From contig OZ241894.1 of NCBI GenBank assembly GCA_965203575.1, positions 1,922,001 to 1,986,000 on the forward strand: a stretch of 64,000 bases of DNA, given 5' to 3'. Shown here piece by piece: positions 36,228 through 44,973 of this stretch; position 1 is the stretch's first letter; the number at the start of each line of letters is the position of its first letter. This DNA is from Aldehydirespirator sp965203575 (GTDB lineage: Bacteria; Actinomycetota; Acidimicrobiia; Acidimicrobiales; Aldehydirespiratoraceae). Both the position numbers and the translations under genes were made by a program. The notes beneath the pieces were generated by a model. That model did no database searches. It saw only the letters and a list, made by a program, of their open reading frames with translations, and had not been told where the DNA came from.

Positions 36228-38483
36228 ATGTCCACCCGTTTCTTCCGGAAGCCCCTGCGCGCCGCCTTTGCGGTGGTCGCGGTGCTGGCGCTCGTCGCGG
36301 CCGCCTGCGGCGACGACGCCGAAGACGCCGCCGCTCCCGCCGCCCCGGCGGTAGACACTGAGGCCGTCGAGGCGGCCGAGGCCGAGGCCGATACCGCCCG
36401 GGCCGAGGCTGATACCGCCCGGGCCGAGGCCGACGCCGCGGCAGCAGCAGCGGCCGAGGCAGCTGCGGCTCTGGAGGCAGCCGCCGCCGACGCGGCCACC
36501 TCCGACGAGGAAATGGCCGAGCTCGAAGCCCAGCTCGCCGCCGCGCAGGAGGCCGCTTCGGCCGCCGAGTCGCGAGCCACCGAGGCCGAGGCCGCCGCCG
36601 AGGAGGCCGAGATGGCCGCCGAGGAGGCCGTCATGGCCGGCGCCATGACGGTGCTGCCCGAGATGACCTCGGTGTCGATACAGACCGACTGGTTCCCCTC
36701 GACCGACCACGCCGCGCTCTACGCCGCCGACCTTCTCGGCTTCTTCGAGGAGCGCAACCTCGACGTCGAGATCCGGCCCGGCGGTCCCGGCATCCGCGCC
36801 GCCAATGACATCGTGACCGGCAACGTCACCTTCGGCATGGCCCTCGCGGAGAACGTTGTGCTCGCCTCGGCCGGGGGCGCCGACCTGGTCACGTTCTTCG
36901 CCACCTATCAGGAGTCACCGCTCGGTCTCATGGTGCACTCCGCCTCGGGCATCGGCGGCGTGGGCGATCTTGGCGAGGTGCAGGTCTTCCCGGGCCAGGT
37001 CTTCTGGGAGGTGTTGAAGAGGGAGAACAGCCTGGTGGTCGAGGAGATCTCCTTCGACGGCAACCTGGCCGCCTGGGGCGAGAACGAGGGATGGGCTGTC
37101 CAGTCGATGGCTACGACCAGCCCCCACTTCGCCCGGTTGGCCGGCGCCGACCCTGCGATGCTGACCGCCACCACCCTCGGGTTCCCCTCCTACGCCACGA
37201 CGCTGTTCACCTCCGACGCGTACGCCGCGGCTAATCCCGACATCGTTCGAGCCTTCGCTGAGGCGGCCCAGGCCGGCCTCCAGGCGTTCCTCGACGACCC
37301 GGGTCCGATCATCGCCTACATCAACGAGATCTGGCCCGACTTCGAGATCAGCGTCGGCGAGGCCGCGTACGAGGTCATGAAGAACCTCGTCGTCAGCGAC
37401 ACCACCGAGCGGCTCGGCCTCGGTGCCATGGAAGGCTCCGTGTGGGGCGGCGTCGCCGGTCGGATGTTCGATGCCGGCGTGATCAGCACCGCGGTCAACA
37501 GCGCCGACCTCTGGACCAACGCGTTCCTGCCGGGCGGCACCGGCGTGGACATGACCGGCTTCCGCTGGGTGATGGTCACCGACCAGGCCGGTCTCGGCGA
37601 CGAGGGCTTCAACGACCTCGCCTGGGCCGGCATCTCCCAGGCCGCCACCGAGCTCGGCGGCTCCGGCGACGTGATCGAGTCGAGCGAGCAGGCCCAGTAC
37701 GTGCCCAACCTCCAGCAGTCGGTCGACGCCGGCGCCAACCTCACCGTGGGCGTGGGCTTCCTCATCACCGACGCCATCGAGGAGGTCGCCGAGGCCAACC
37801 CCGACTCCAACTTCGTGCTCATCGACGCGGTCGCCGACAGCGCCCGCGGCTTCGACCCGGGCGATCCGCTGCCCAACGTGCAGAGCGTGCTGTACGCCGA
37901 GCACGAGGCCGCCTACCTGGCCGGCATCATCGCCGGGATGACCACCCAGGCCGACAAGCTCGCCTACGTCGGCGGCATCGAGATCCCGCCGACGGTGCGC
38001 TTCCTGAGCGGGTTCCAGCAGGGCGTGGCGTCGGTGAACTCCGCGGCCGAGGTGACCGTGTCGTGGGTGGGCGCCTTCGACGATCCGACCACCGGCCGGG
38101 AGCTGTCCTCGGCGGCCTACGACGACGGTGCCGACATCGTCTTCGAGGTGGCCGGACTCTCCGGCCTCGGCGCCTACGAGGAGGCCAAGGACCGCGGCTC
38201 CGGCCACTGGGTGATCGGCACCGACACCTGCAAGGACCAGCTGGCACCCGACAACTACCTGACCTCGGCCACCAAGGATGTGGCCGGGTCGGTGTTCCGG
38301 GCTGCCCAGCAGGTGGCCAACGGCACCTTCGCCGGTGGCGTTTCCGTGCTGGATCTCAAGGGCGGCTACGTCGGCGTCTGCGAGAAGACGTTCGGCAGCC
38401 TGCCGGCCGAGATCCAGGACGCGGTGAACGCCGCGGTCGAAGGGATCAGGTCGGGTTCGATCACCGTCGATCCGGGCGTGTAG
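36228..38483 (+). CDS. Dual substrate-binding lipoprotein: NMT1/THI5-like domain fused to BMP/PnrA-like domain
   Basis: 751 residues, GAGGAG before the ATG. Signal peptide with lipobox AAAC (C27); an Ala/Glu coiled-coil stalk (about 45-140); a full NMT1/THI5-type periplasmic-binding domain (about 145-440: SIQTDWFPSTDHAALYAADL then LGFFEERNLDVEIRPGG, DIVTGNVTFG); then, without a linker, a full BMP/PnrA-type nucleoside-binding domain (about 444-751: VMVTDQAGLGDEGFNDLAWA, FVLIDAVAD, YVGGIEIP, GTDTCKDQL). The first half matches the upstream NitT-type transporter, the second the downstream nucleoside-type transporter. No frameshift; both domains look intact. Confidence 0.9.
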   Translation: MSTRFFRKPLRAAFAVVAVLALVAAACGDDAEDAAAPAAPAVDTEAVEAAEAEADTARAEADTARAEADAAAAAAAEAAAALEAAAADAATSDEEMAELEAQLAAAQEAASAAESRATEAEAAAEEAEMAAEEAVMAGAMTVLPEMTSVSIQTDWFPSTDHAALYAADLLGFFEERNLDVEIRPGGPGIRAANDIVTGNVTFGMALAENVVLASAGGADLVTFFATYQESPLGLMVHSASGIGGVGDLGEVQVFPGQVFWEVLKRENSLVVEEISFDGNLAAWGENEGWAVQSMATTSPHFARLAGADPAMLTATTLGFPSYATTLFTSDAYAAANPDIVRAFAEAAQAGLQAFLDDPGPIIAYINEIWPDFEISVGEAAYEVMKNLVVSDTTERLGLGAMEGSVWGGVAGRMFDAGVISTAVNSADLWTNAFLPGGTGVDMTGFRWVMVTDQAGLGDEGFNDLAWAGISQAATELGGSGDVIESSEQAQYVPNLQQSVDAGANLTVGVGFLITDAIEEVAEANPDSNFVLIDAVADSARGFDPGDPLPNVQSVLYAEHEAAYLAGIIAGMTTQADKLAYVGGIEIPPTVRFLSGFQQGVASVNSAAEVTVSWVGAFDDPTTGRELSSAAYDDGADIVFEVAGLSGLGAYEEAKDRGSGHWVIGTDTCKDQLAPDNYLTSATKDVAGSVFRAAQQVANGTFAGGVSVLDLKGGYVGVCEKTFGSLPAEIQDAVNAAVEGIRSGSITVDPGV

Positions 38484-38536
38484 GGCTTCGCTCCTGTCAG
38501 GGAGAGCTCTCTGCCCCCAGATGACTCCGCGCTAGA

Positions 38537-38569
38537 CGCACGGCCGGCCGAGCCCGTGCCGGCCGTGCG
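38537..38569 (+). promoter_or_regulatory. Hairpin enclosing or preceding the ABC ATPase start
   Basis: Perfect 11-base arms CGCACGGCCGG (38537-38547) and CCGGCCGTGCG (38559-38569) with an 11-base loop. The GTG start at 38556 lies in the loop; the alternative ATG at 38571 lies just after. Such a stem could reduce expression of the transporter relative to the binding protein. Confidence 0.55.
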
Positions 38570-40121
38570 CATGCGCGGCATCACCAAGCGCTACCCGGGC
38601 GTGGTCGCCAACGACGCCGTCGACTTCACGGTGGAGTCGGCCAGCATCCACGGCCTGCTGGGCGAGAACGGCGCCGGCAAGTCCACGTTGATGAAGGTGC
38701 TGTTCGGGTTGACCGCGCCCTCGGCCGGCACCGTCGAGATCGCCGGCCGGCCGGTGGTGGTCGACTCTGCCCGCGACGCGCTCGACCTCGGCATCGGCAT
38801 GGTGCAGCAGCACTTCAGCCTGATCGGCGACTTCACCGTGGCCGAGAACCTGGTGCTGGGCAGCGAGCCGCTGCACCGGGGCGGCCTGCTCGACCTCGAC
38901 CGGGCTGCGGCCGACATCGCCGCGCTGTCGGACCGCTACGGCTTCCGCATCGACCCCCGCAGCCGGGTCGGGGACCTGGCGGTGGGGGCACGCCAGCGGG
39001 TGGAGATCCTCAAGGCCCTCTACCGGGGCGCCGAGGTGCTAATCCTCGACGAGCCCACCGCCGCGCTGGCGCCCACCGAGGTGGCGGAGCTGGTGGGCCT
39101 GCTGCGCCGCCTGCGGGCCCAGGGCCGGACTGTGGTGTTCATCAGCCACAAGCTTTCGGAGGTCATCGACCTGTGCGACCGGGTGACGGTGCTGCGGGGC
39201 GGCCGGGTGGAGGGCCATCGTGAGATCGGCCCGGCCGAGCGTGACGACCCCGAACGGCACGACGCGCTGGCCGCCGAGCTGGCCCGGATGATGGTGGGCC
39301 ACGAGCTTCCCGATCCTCCGGAGCGGGTCGTTGGGCCGGATCCCGGCGGTGTGCCGGTGCTGCGGCTCGAGGCTGCGGGCGACGGGCGCCGGCTGGGACC
39401 GATCGACCTCGAGGTGCGGGCAGGCGAGATCGTGGGCGTGGCCGGCGTGGAGGGCAACGGCCAGACCGAGCTGGTCGAGATGGTGGTGGGCGTGCGCCGC
39501 TGCCGGGCCGGCTCGGTGCATCTGGGCGGCACCGACGTGACCCGCTGGAGCGTGCGCCGCCGCCTGAACACGGGAGTGGCCCATATCGCCGAGGACCGTC
39601 ACGGCGCCGCGGTGGCCGACGGTCTAGACCTGGCCCACAACGCCACGCTCGGGTTCCAGGGCCGGCCGCCGTTCTCGCGGCGGGGGCTGTGGCTGTCCCT
39701 TGTCCAGATGCGGCGCCTGGCCCGGGGCGTGGTGACCCGCTTCGGCGTGCAGGCCGTGGCCGTGACCGACCCTCTGCGGAGCCTCTCGGGGGGCAACCAG
39801 CAGAAGCTGGTGGTGGGACGGGAGCTCAGCCGCGGCCCGGAGCTGTTCGTGGCCGCCCAGCCCACCCGGGGCTTGGACGTGGCCGCCGCCGCGTTCGTGC
39901 ATACCGAGCTGGCCGCGCTGCGCCGCCGGGGAGCAGGCGTCCTGCTGGTGAGCCTCGAGCTCACCGAGATCCTGGCTCTGGCCGATCGCATCGTGGTGAT
40001 GTCGGGGGGCCGCATCGCGGGGGAGACCAGCCCCAGCGAGGTGGACGTCACCACGCTGGGCCGCTGGATGACGGGTGGAGGTGCGGTCGGCGAGCCCGAG
40101 GCTGCGGAGGCGGCCACGTGA
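38556..40121 (+). CDS. Nucleoside-type ABC transporter ATPase (RbsA-like, two domains)
   Basis: 521 residues. Domain 1: ITKRYPGVVANDAVDF, Walker A GLLGENGAGKSTLMKVLFGL, Q-loop VQQHF, Walker B LILDEPTAALAPTEV. Domain 2: degenerate Walker A GVAGVEGNGQTELVE, signature LSGGNQQKLVVGRELSR, and VAAQPTRGLDVAAA. This layout is typical of BMP-family nucleoside importers. It overlaps the first permease gene by four bases. Start GTG 38556 or ATG 38571. Confidence 0.9.
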   Translation: MPAVRMRGITKRYPGVVANDAVDFTVESASIHGLLGENGAGKSTLMKVLFGLTAPSAGTVEIAGRPVVVDSARDALDLGIGMVQQHFSLIGDFTVAENLVLGSEPLHRGGLLDLDRAAADIAALSDRYGFRIDPRSRVGDLAVGARQRVEILKALYRGAEVLILDEPTAALAPTEVAELVGLLRRLRAQGRTVVFISHKLSEVIDLCDRVTVLRGGRVEGHREIGPAERDDPERHDALAAELARMMVGHELPDPPERVVGPDPGGVPVLRLEAAGDGRRLGPIDLEVRAGEIVGVAGVEGNGQTELVEMVVGVRRCRAGSVHLGGTDVTRWSVRRRLNTGVAHIAEDRHGAAVADGLDLAHNATLGFQGRPPFSRRGLWLSLVQMRRLARGVVTRFGVQAVAVTDPLRSLSGGNQQKLVVGRELSRGPELFVAAQPTRGLDVAAAAFVHTELAALRRRGAGVLLVSLELTEILALADRIVVMSGGRIAGETSPSEVDVTTLGRWMTGGGAVGEPEAAEAAT

Positions 40122-41383
40122 CCGACGCCGGCAACTCGCCTGGCCCGGACGATGTGCAGCCGGCGACCGATCCTCGGCCGGCGGCTGAGCCTCGGCCGGC
40201 CGCCGATCCGGGGCCGGCGACCGATCCTCGGCCGGCGGCTGAGCCTCGTCGCAACATGACGGCTGAGCTGCAGCGCACCCTTGACAGCGCCGGCAGCGCA
40301 GTCGCCCGGGCTGCGGCCACCGACCTCGCTCAGGGGGTGGGCCGGGCCGCGCTCATCTTCGTGGCCACCGTGCTGGCCGCCCTGGTGCTGGCCGCGCCGC
40401 TGATCATCGCGGCCGGTTCCGACCCGATCACCGCCTACGGCGCCCTCTACGACGGCAGCCTCGCCGGCCAGCGTCCCTTCGCCGAGACGCTGGTGTCGAT
40501 GACGCCGCTGCTCTTCGGCGGCCTGGCCGTGGCGATCGCCTTCCACGCCGGCCTGTTCAACATCGGCGTGGAGGGGCAGCTGGTGGCCGGGGGTATCGCG
40601 GCCGGCGTGGTCGGCATCCATATGTCGACGTGGGCGCCGGTCCATGTGCTCCTCAGCCTGCTGGCCGGCGCCGCCGCCGGGGCGCTGTGGGCGCTGGTGC
40701 CGGCCGCGCTCAAGGCCTGGCGGGGCGTGCACGAGGTGATCACCACCATCATGATGAACTTCGTCGCCTTCAGCGTCTCGCAGTTCCTGGTCAAGCCGGG
40801 CGGTGCGCTCGAGGGCGAGATCCCCACCGGCACCGAGCCGGTGCAGTCCACCGCCGAGCTGCCCCGCATCTGGGATCCCACCCGCCTGCATCTCGGGATC
40901 GTGGTGGCCCTGATCGTGGCCGGGGCGTGCTGGTACTTCATCTACCGCACGCCGGGCGGCTACCGCTTCCGGCTGGTGGGCGCCAACCCGGTGGCGGCCA
41001 GGTTCAACGGCATCTCGTCCAACCGGGTGATCGTGGAGGCGATGCTGCTGTCGGGGGCGCTGGGCGGGCTCACCGGCGCGGTGGAGGTGCTCGGCACCCA
41101 CCGGCGGTTCCTGGACTCGTTCTCGCCCGGCTACGGCTTCGACTCGATCGCGGTGGCCCTGCTGGGTGCGCTGCACCCGGTGGGTGTGGCCGCCGCGTCG
41201 TTCTTCTTCGGGTTGCTGCGGGCCGGCTCGACCCAGCTCCAGCTCGAGGCCGACATCACCCGCGACATGATCACCGTCATCTCCGGCCTGGTGGTGGCCT
41301 GCGTGGCCGCCCGCCTGCTGCTGTCGCGCCGGGCCGCCCGGCCCAGAGGCCGAGCGGCGGAGTATCCGCGGGTGAACCCGTGA
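40118..41383 (+). CDS. Nucleoside-type ABC transporter permease 1
   Basis: 421 residues from a GTG overlapping the ATPase stop (GTGA). After a 45-residue Pro/Ala-rich N terminus built from an in-frame repeat (DPRPAAEPRPA), it has about nine membrane spans, with GGLAVAIAFHAGLFNIGVEG, WRGVHEVITTIMMNFVAF and YGFDSIAVALLGALHPVG, as in YufP/NupP-like permeases. A later start at 40257 (MTAELQ) would remove the repeats. Confidence 0.88.
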   Translation: MTDAGNSPGPDDVQPATDPRPAAEPRPAADPGPATDPRPAAEPRRNMTAELQRTLDSAGSAVARAAATDLAQGVGRAALIFVATVLAALVLAAPLIIAAGSDPITAYGALYDGSLAGQRPFAETLVSMTPLLFGGLAVAIAFHAGLFNIGVEGQLVAGGIAAGVVGIHMSTWAPVHVLLSLLAGAAAGALWALVPAALKAWRGVHEVITTIMMNFVAFSVSQFLVKPGGALEGEIPTGTEPVQSTAELPRIWDPTRLHLGIVVALIVAGACWYFIYRTPGGYRFRLVGANPVAARFNGISSNRVIVEAMLLSGALGGLTGAVEVLGTHRRFLDSFSPGYGFDSIAVALLGALHPVGVAAASFFFGLLRAGSTQLQLEADITRDMITVISGLVVACVAARLLLSRRAARPRGRAAEYPRVNP

Positions 41384-41442
41384 GACGTGCAGCGAGGCCG
41401 TGGCCCGAGCGGCCCGTGAGCGCAGCGAACAGGAGCGGGAAT
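41345..41442 (+). repeat. Dispersed intergenic repeat, copy 4
   Basis: Shares GGCCCGAGCGGCCCGTGAGC and GCAGCGAACAGGAGCGGGA with copies at 9.1, 15.4 and 24.4 kb. Its left end overlaps the last codons of permease 1, showing that the repeat can supply coding sequence; it ends 38 bases before permease 2. Confidence 0.7.
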
Positions 41443-41479
41443 TGCCACGCCCTTGCTCAAGGCCAGGGGGACTGAGCCG

Positions 41480-42409
41480 ATGATCGAGATGCTCGAGATC
41501 TTCGACATGAACTGGGTGGCCCAGGGCATCCGCTTGTCGGTTCCGTTGATCTTCGCCGCCCTCGGCGGGCTGCTGAGCGAGCGGGCCGGGGTCATCAACA
41601 TCGCGCTGGAGGGCAAGATGCTGTTCGGCGCCTTCGCGGGGGTGGCCGTCACCTGGTGGACGGGCGCCAACGTGGTGGGCCTGGTCGCCGCGCTGGCGGT
41701 GGGGGCGGGGATCGGCTGGGTCCACGCCTGGTTCTCGATCACGGTCCGGGCCGACCAGATCGTGTCGGCCACCGCCATCAACCTGTTCGCCCTCGGCGTT
41801 ACCGCTGCGCTGATCCCGGCCATCTGGGAGGGCGGCCGGGCCAACACCCCCGGCGTGGAGCGCTTCCGCCGGTTCGAGGTGCCGGTGCTGTCCGACCTGC
41901 CCGAGGTCGGCACGGTGTTCTCCCGGCTGGGCTGGTTCGACTACGCCGCCCTGGTTCTGGCCCCGGTGGTGTGGCTGGTGCTGTGGCGCAGCCCGTTCGG
42001 CCTGCGGCTGCGGGCCTGCGGGGAGTCGCCCGAGGCGGCCGCGTCGGTGGGGGTGAACGTGATCCGGACCCGCTACACCGCGGTGATGCTGGCGGGGGTG
42101 TTCGCGGCCATGGGGGGCGTGTACCTGTCGCTGGTGCAGAACGGCCTGTTCCAGCGGGGCATCACCAACGGGCGGGGCTTCCTGGCCCTGGCCGCCATGA
42201 TCTTCGGCAAGTGGAGGCCGATCCCGGTGCTGGGCGCCTGCCTGCTGTTCGGGATGGCCGACGCCTATCAGCTGCGGGCCCAGTCCAAGTCGGACCTGCC
42301 TGTCGAGCTGTTCCAGGCGTTGCCCTATGTTGTCGGGCTGATCACCCTGGTGTTCGTCGGCCGGGCGGTGGCCCCCGCCGCCATTGGCCGCGCCTACGTC
42401 AAGGACTGA
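41480..42409 (+). CDS. Nucleoside-type ABC transporter permease 2
   Basis: 309 residues, about eight or nine membrane spans. FAALGGLLSERAGVINIALE (the LSERAGVxNIxLEG signature), WFSITVRADQIVSATAINLF and RSPFGLRLRACGESPEAAAS are characteristic. It forms a heterodimer with permease 1. The next gene, an LLM enzyme, begins 24 bases later. Confidence 0.9.
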   Translation: MIEMLEIFDMNWVAQGIRLSVPLIFAALGGLLSERAGVINIALEGKMLFGAFAGVAVTWWTGANVVGLVAALAVGAGIGWVHAWFSITVRADQIVSATAINLFALGVTAALIPAIWEGGRANTPGVERFRRFEVPVLSDLPEVGTVFSRLGWFDYAALVLAPVVWLVLWRSPFGLRLRACGESPEAAASVGVNVIRTRYTAVMLAGVFAAMGGVYLSLVQNGLFQRGITNGRGFLALAAMIFGKWRPIPVLGACLLFGMADAYQLRAQSKSDLPVELFQALPYVVGLITLVFVGRAVAPAAIGRAYVKD

Positions 42410-42433
42410 CCCCACCCCCCCAAGGAGACTTCG

Positions 42434-43396
42434 ATGGAGATCGCCGTTCAGACGCCGCCGGAGCACACCGACTACTCGCGGCTGGTCGACATATGGCAGA
42501 CCGCCGACGGGCTGGGCTTCGCGGCCGGGTTCACGTTCGACCACTTCGTGCCCCTCAATCCCGGCGCCCGGCCGTCGGCGCCGGGCGGGACCCCCGACGG
42601 CCCCCAGTTCGAGGGCTGGATCACCCTGGCTGCGCTGGGGGCGGCCACCAGCCGCCTCGACGTGGGCACGCTGGTCACGGGGGTGACCTACCGCCATCCG
42701 GTGCTGCTGGCCAAGATGGCGGTGACCCTCGACCACGTCACCGGCGGCCGGGCCCTGCTGGGGCTGGGCGCGGCCTGGCACGAGGCCGAGCACGCCATGT
42801 ACGGCTTCGACTATCCCGGTGTGGGCGACCGCATGACGCTGCTGGACGAGACGCTGGAGGCCTTCTCGCTGCTGTGCACGGCCGACGGCTCCGTGGACTA
42901 CGAGGGGTCGTGCGTGCGCCTGGCCGGCGCCTGCTTCGACCCCAAGCCGGTGCGGCCGGGCGGGGTGCCGGTGCTGGTGGGCGGCAGCGGCCAGCGGCTG
43001 CGGCGCATCGCGGCCCGCCGGGGCGACTGGTACAACGGCTTCTGGGCCCCGTGGGAGTGGCCCCAGGTCAACGACGGCCTCGACGGGCTGCTGGCCCGCA
43101 ACGGGCGCAGCCCCGGCGACCTCAAGCGCACTGCCTTCGTGTTCACGGAGCTGGCTGACGATCCCGCTACCACCGAGGGCCTGGTCAGGACGTTCCAGGC
43201 CACCCGGGGAGGCACGGAGGAGGAGGTCCGGGCCCGGATCGTGGCCGGATCGCCCGAGCAGATGGTCGCCGTGCTGGAGTCGTACGCGGCCGCGGGGGTC
43301 GACCTGGCCATCCTCAACATCCGCCCCGACCAGGGCGCGGCCGAGGTGGAGCGGTTCGGCGAGCAGGTCCTGCCCGCCTTCGACCGCCGGACATGA
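42434..43396 (+). CDS. LLM class F420-dependent oxidoreductase
   Basis: 320 residues; AAGGAG seven bases before the ATG. FTFDHFVPLNPGARPSAPGG, VGTLVTGVTYRHPVLLAKMA, LDHVTGGRALLGLGAAWHEA and VLVGGSGQRLRR match the family, and it resembles the enzyme at 671-1648. It follows the nucleoside transporter, so it may act on an imported substrate. A strong hairpin follows. Confidence 0.87.
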   Translation: MEIAVQTPPEHTDYSRLVDIWQTADGLGFAAGFTFDHFVPLNPGARPSAPGGTPDGPQFEGWITLAALGAATSRLDVGTLVTGVTYRHPVLLAKMAVTLDHVTGGRALLGLGAAWHEAEHAMYGFDYPGVGDRMTLLDETLEAFSLLCTADGSVDYEGSCVRLAGACFDPKPVRPGGVPVLVGGSGQRLRRIAARRGDWYNGFWAPWEWPQVNDGLDGLLARNGRSPGDLKRTAFVFTELADDPATTEGLVRTFQATRGGTEEEVRARIVAGSPEQMVAVLESYAAAGVDLAILNIRPDQGAAEVERFGEQVLPAFDRRT

Positions 43397-43411
43397 TGAT
43401 CGGACCACCGA

Positions 43412-43458
43412 TTCTTGACGTAGTTGACCTTCTCCAGTGCGGTCAACTACGTCAAGAA
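43412..43458 (+). terminator. Rho-independent terminator-like hairpin
   Basis: Perfect 18-base arms: TTCTTGACGTAGTTGACC (43412-43429) and GGTCAACTACGTCAAGAA (43441-43458), with an 11-base loop. It follows the LLM gene and ends 28 bases before the next gene, so it probably divides the transporter operon from the deaminase operon. No long U-run follows. Confidence 0.7.
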
Positions 43459-43486
43459 AAGCGGCCCGAGGCGGCGGCGGTGAGTC

Positions 43487-44863
43487 ATGAGTGACGGTCA
43501 GCCTGTCGACCTGCTGGTGACGGGCGGCACGGTGGTGCCATGCGACGGGTCGCGCCGCGCCTTCATCGGCGACGTTGCCGTGTCCGGCGGCCAGATCGTC
43601 GCGGTCACCCCTGCCTCGGGCGATGAGGCAGCTCCGCCGGCGGTCAGGGTCATCGACGCTTCCGACGGCGCGGTGATCCCCGGCTTCGTCAACTCCCACA
43701 CCCACACGCTGCTGGAGCGGGGTGTGTTCGAGGACATGGACTTCTTCACCTGGCTGGAGGACTTCGCCCTGCCCAAGGACATGGCCTACGAGCCCCGCCA
43801 CCAGCGGGCCGGGTCTCTGCTGTGCCAGGCCGAGATGATCGCCAACGGCACCACCAGCTTCATCGACATCTTCCGGTTCCCGGCCGAGTCGGCGGCGGTG
43901 GCGGTCGACTCCGGGATGCGGGCCACCATCAGCCCCCAGGCCGTCGACACCCCGGCCGGCGCGGGCGAGACCCTGGAGTCCAGCGAGGCCTTCATCGACG
44001 ACTGGCACGGCCGCCACCCGAGGGTGCGGGCCTGGTTCGGACCCCACTCGCTGTACACGGTGGACGCGGCCACCTACACCGCCATGCGGGAGCGGGCCGA
44101 CCAGTTCGGCGTCGGCATCCACACCCATCTGGCCGAGACCCAGGGCGAGGTCGAGCGGGTGGTCGAGCTGTCGGGCGGGCTAACCCCGGTTGAGTGGCTG
44201 GACCGCCTGATCGGCCTCGGGCCCGACGTGGTGGCCGCCCACTGCATCGAGCTGACCGACGACGACCTGGACCTGGTGGCCTCCACCGGGGTCGGGGTAG
44301 CCCACTGCCCCACGTCCAACATGAAGCTCGGCAACCGGGCCGCCCGCATCCCCGAGCTGCTGGCGGCCGGGGCCACCGTGGGCCTGGGCACCGACTCGAT
44401 CATGACCAACAACAACCTCGACCCGTTCGAGGAGATGCGCCAGGCCGGGCTGCTGGCCCGGTTCAGCACCGGCGACCCGGCCGTGCTGCCCTGCGCCCAA
44501 CTGCTGGAAATGGCCACCATGGGCGGGGCCCGGGCGCTGGGTCTCGGCGACGAGGTTGGCTCCATCGAGGTCGGCAAGCGGGCCGATGTGGCCGTGGTGG
44601 GGCTGGACCGGCCCCGGGCCTGGCCGGTGCTGAGCGACGGCGACGGCGGCAACGTGATCGAGCAGCTGGTGTGGTCGTGCTCGGGGTCCGATGTGCGCTA
44701 CACGATCGTCGACGGCCAGGTCCTGCTGGACGACCGGCAGCTGGTCACCCTGGATCTGGCCGAGATCGCCGATCTCGTGCCCCGCGAGGCCCGCCACCTG
44801 CTGTCCAAGGCCGGGGTCCTCGACCATGTGCTCGACAAGTACCGCGGAGGCGGCGATGCGTGA
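43487..44863 (+). CDS. Amidohydrolase, SsnA/TRZ/ATZ-like deaminase
   Basis: 458 residues. VIPGFVNSHTHTLLERGVFE (HxH), VGIHTHLAETQGEVERV, VVAAHCIELTDDDLDLV, VAHCPTSNMKLGNRAAR, and VGLGTDSIMTNNNLDPFEEM (metal Asp). This is the cytosine-deaminase/chlorohydrolase fold; nucleoside and 5'-deoxyadenosine or MTA deaminases are close in motif pattern. Next to a nucleoside phosphorylase, deamination of a purine nucleoside is inferred. Its stop is overlapped by a mini-ORF array. Confidence 0.84.
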   Translation: MSDGQPVDLLVTGGTVVPCDGSRRAFIGDVAVSGGQIVAVTPASGDEAAPPAVRVIDASDGAVIPGFVNSHTHTLLERGVFEDMDFFTWLEDFALPKDMAYEPRHQRAGSLLCQAEMIANGTTSFIDIFRFPAESAAVAVDSGMRATISPQAVDTPAGAGETLESSEAFIDDWHGRHPRVRAWFGPHSLYTVDAATYTAMRERADQFGVGIHTHLAETQGEVERVVELSGGLTPVEWLDRLIGLGPDVVAAHCIELTDDDLDLVASTGVGVAHCPTSNMKLGNRAARIPELLAAGATVGLGTDSIMTNNNLDPFEEMRQAGLLARFSTGDPAVLPCAQLLEMATMGGARALGLGDEVGSIEVGKRADVAVVGLDRPRAWPVLSDGDGGNVIEQLVWSCSGSDVRYTIVDGQVLLDDRQLVTLDLAEIADLVPREARHLLSKAGVLDHVLDKYRGGGDA

Positions 44864-44973
44864 GGAAGCGATGCCCGGGGAGGCGGCCGACCAGTGCCGA
44901 GGTGAAGGCGATGCGTGAGGAAGCGATGCCCGGGGAGGCGGCCGACCAGTGCCGAGGTGAAGGCGATGCCTGA
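44856..44973 (+). other. Two coupled 20-codon mini-ORFs before nucleoside phosphorylase
   Basis: Mini-ORFs at 44856-44918 and 44911-44973, both beginning MREEAMPGEA, with an exact 55-base period. Each start overlaps the previous stop by eight bases and has GAGGTGAAG upstream. The real gene begins MPEQAIPED, a diverged version of the same start. Confidence 0.85.

Noticed and set aside
39599..44128. A very long antisense open frame (about 1,500 codons)
   Set aside because: It lies opposite well-supported permease, LLM and deaminase genes; its composition (Gly, His, Gln, Arg, Val rich) is the usual shadow of high-GC codon bias.
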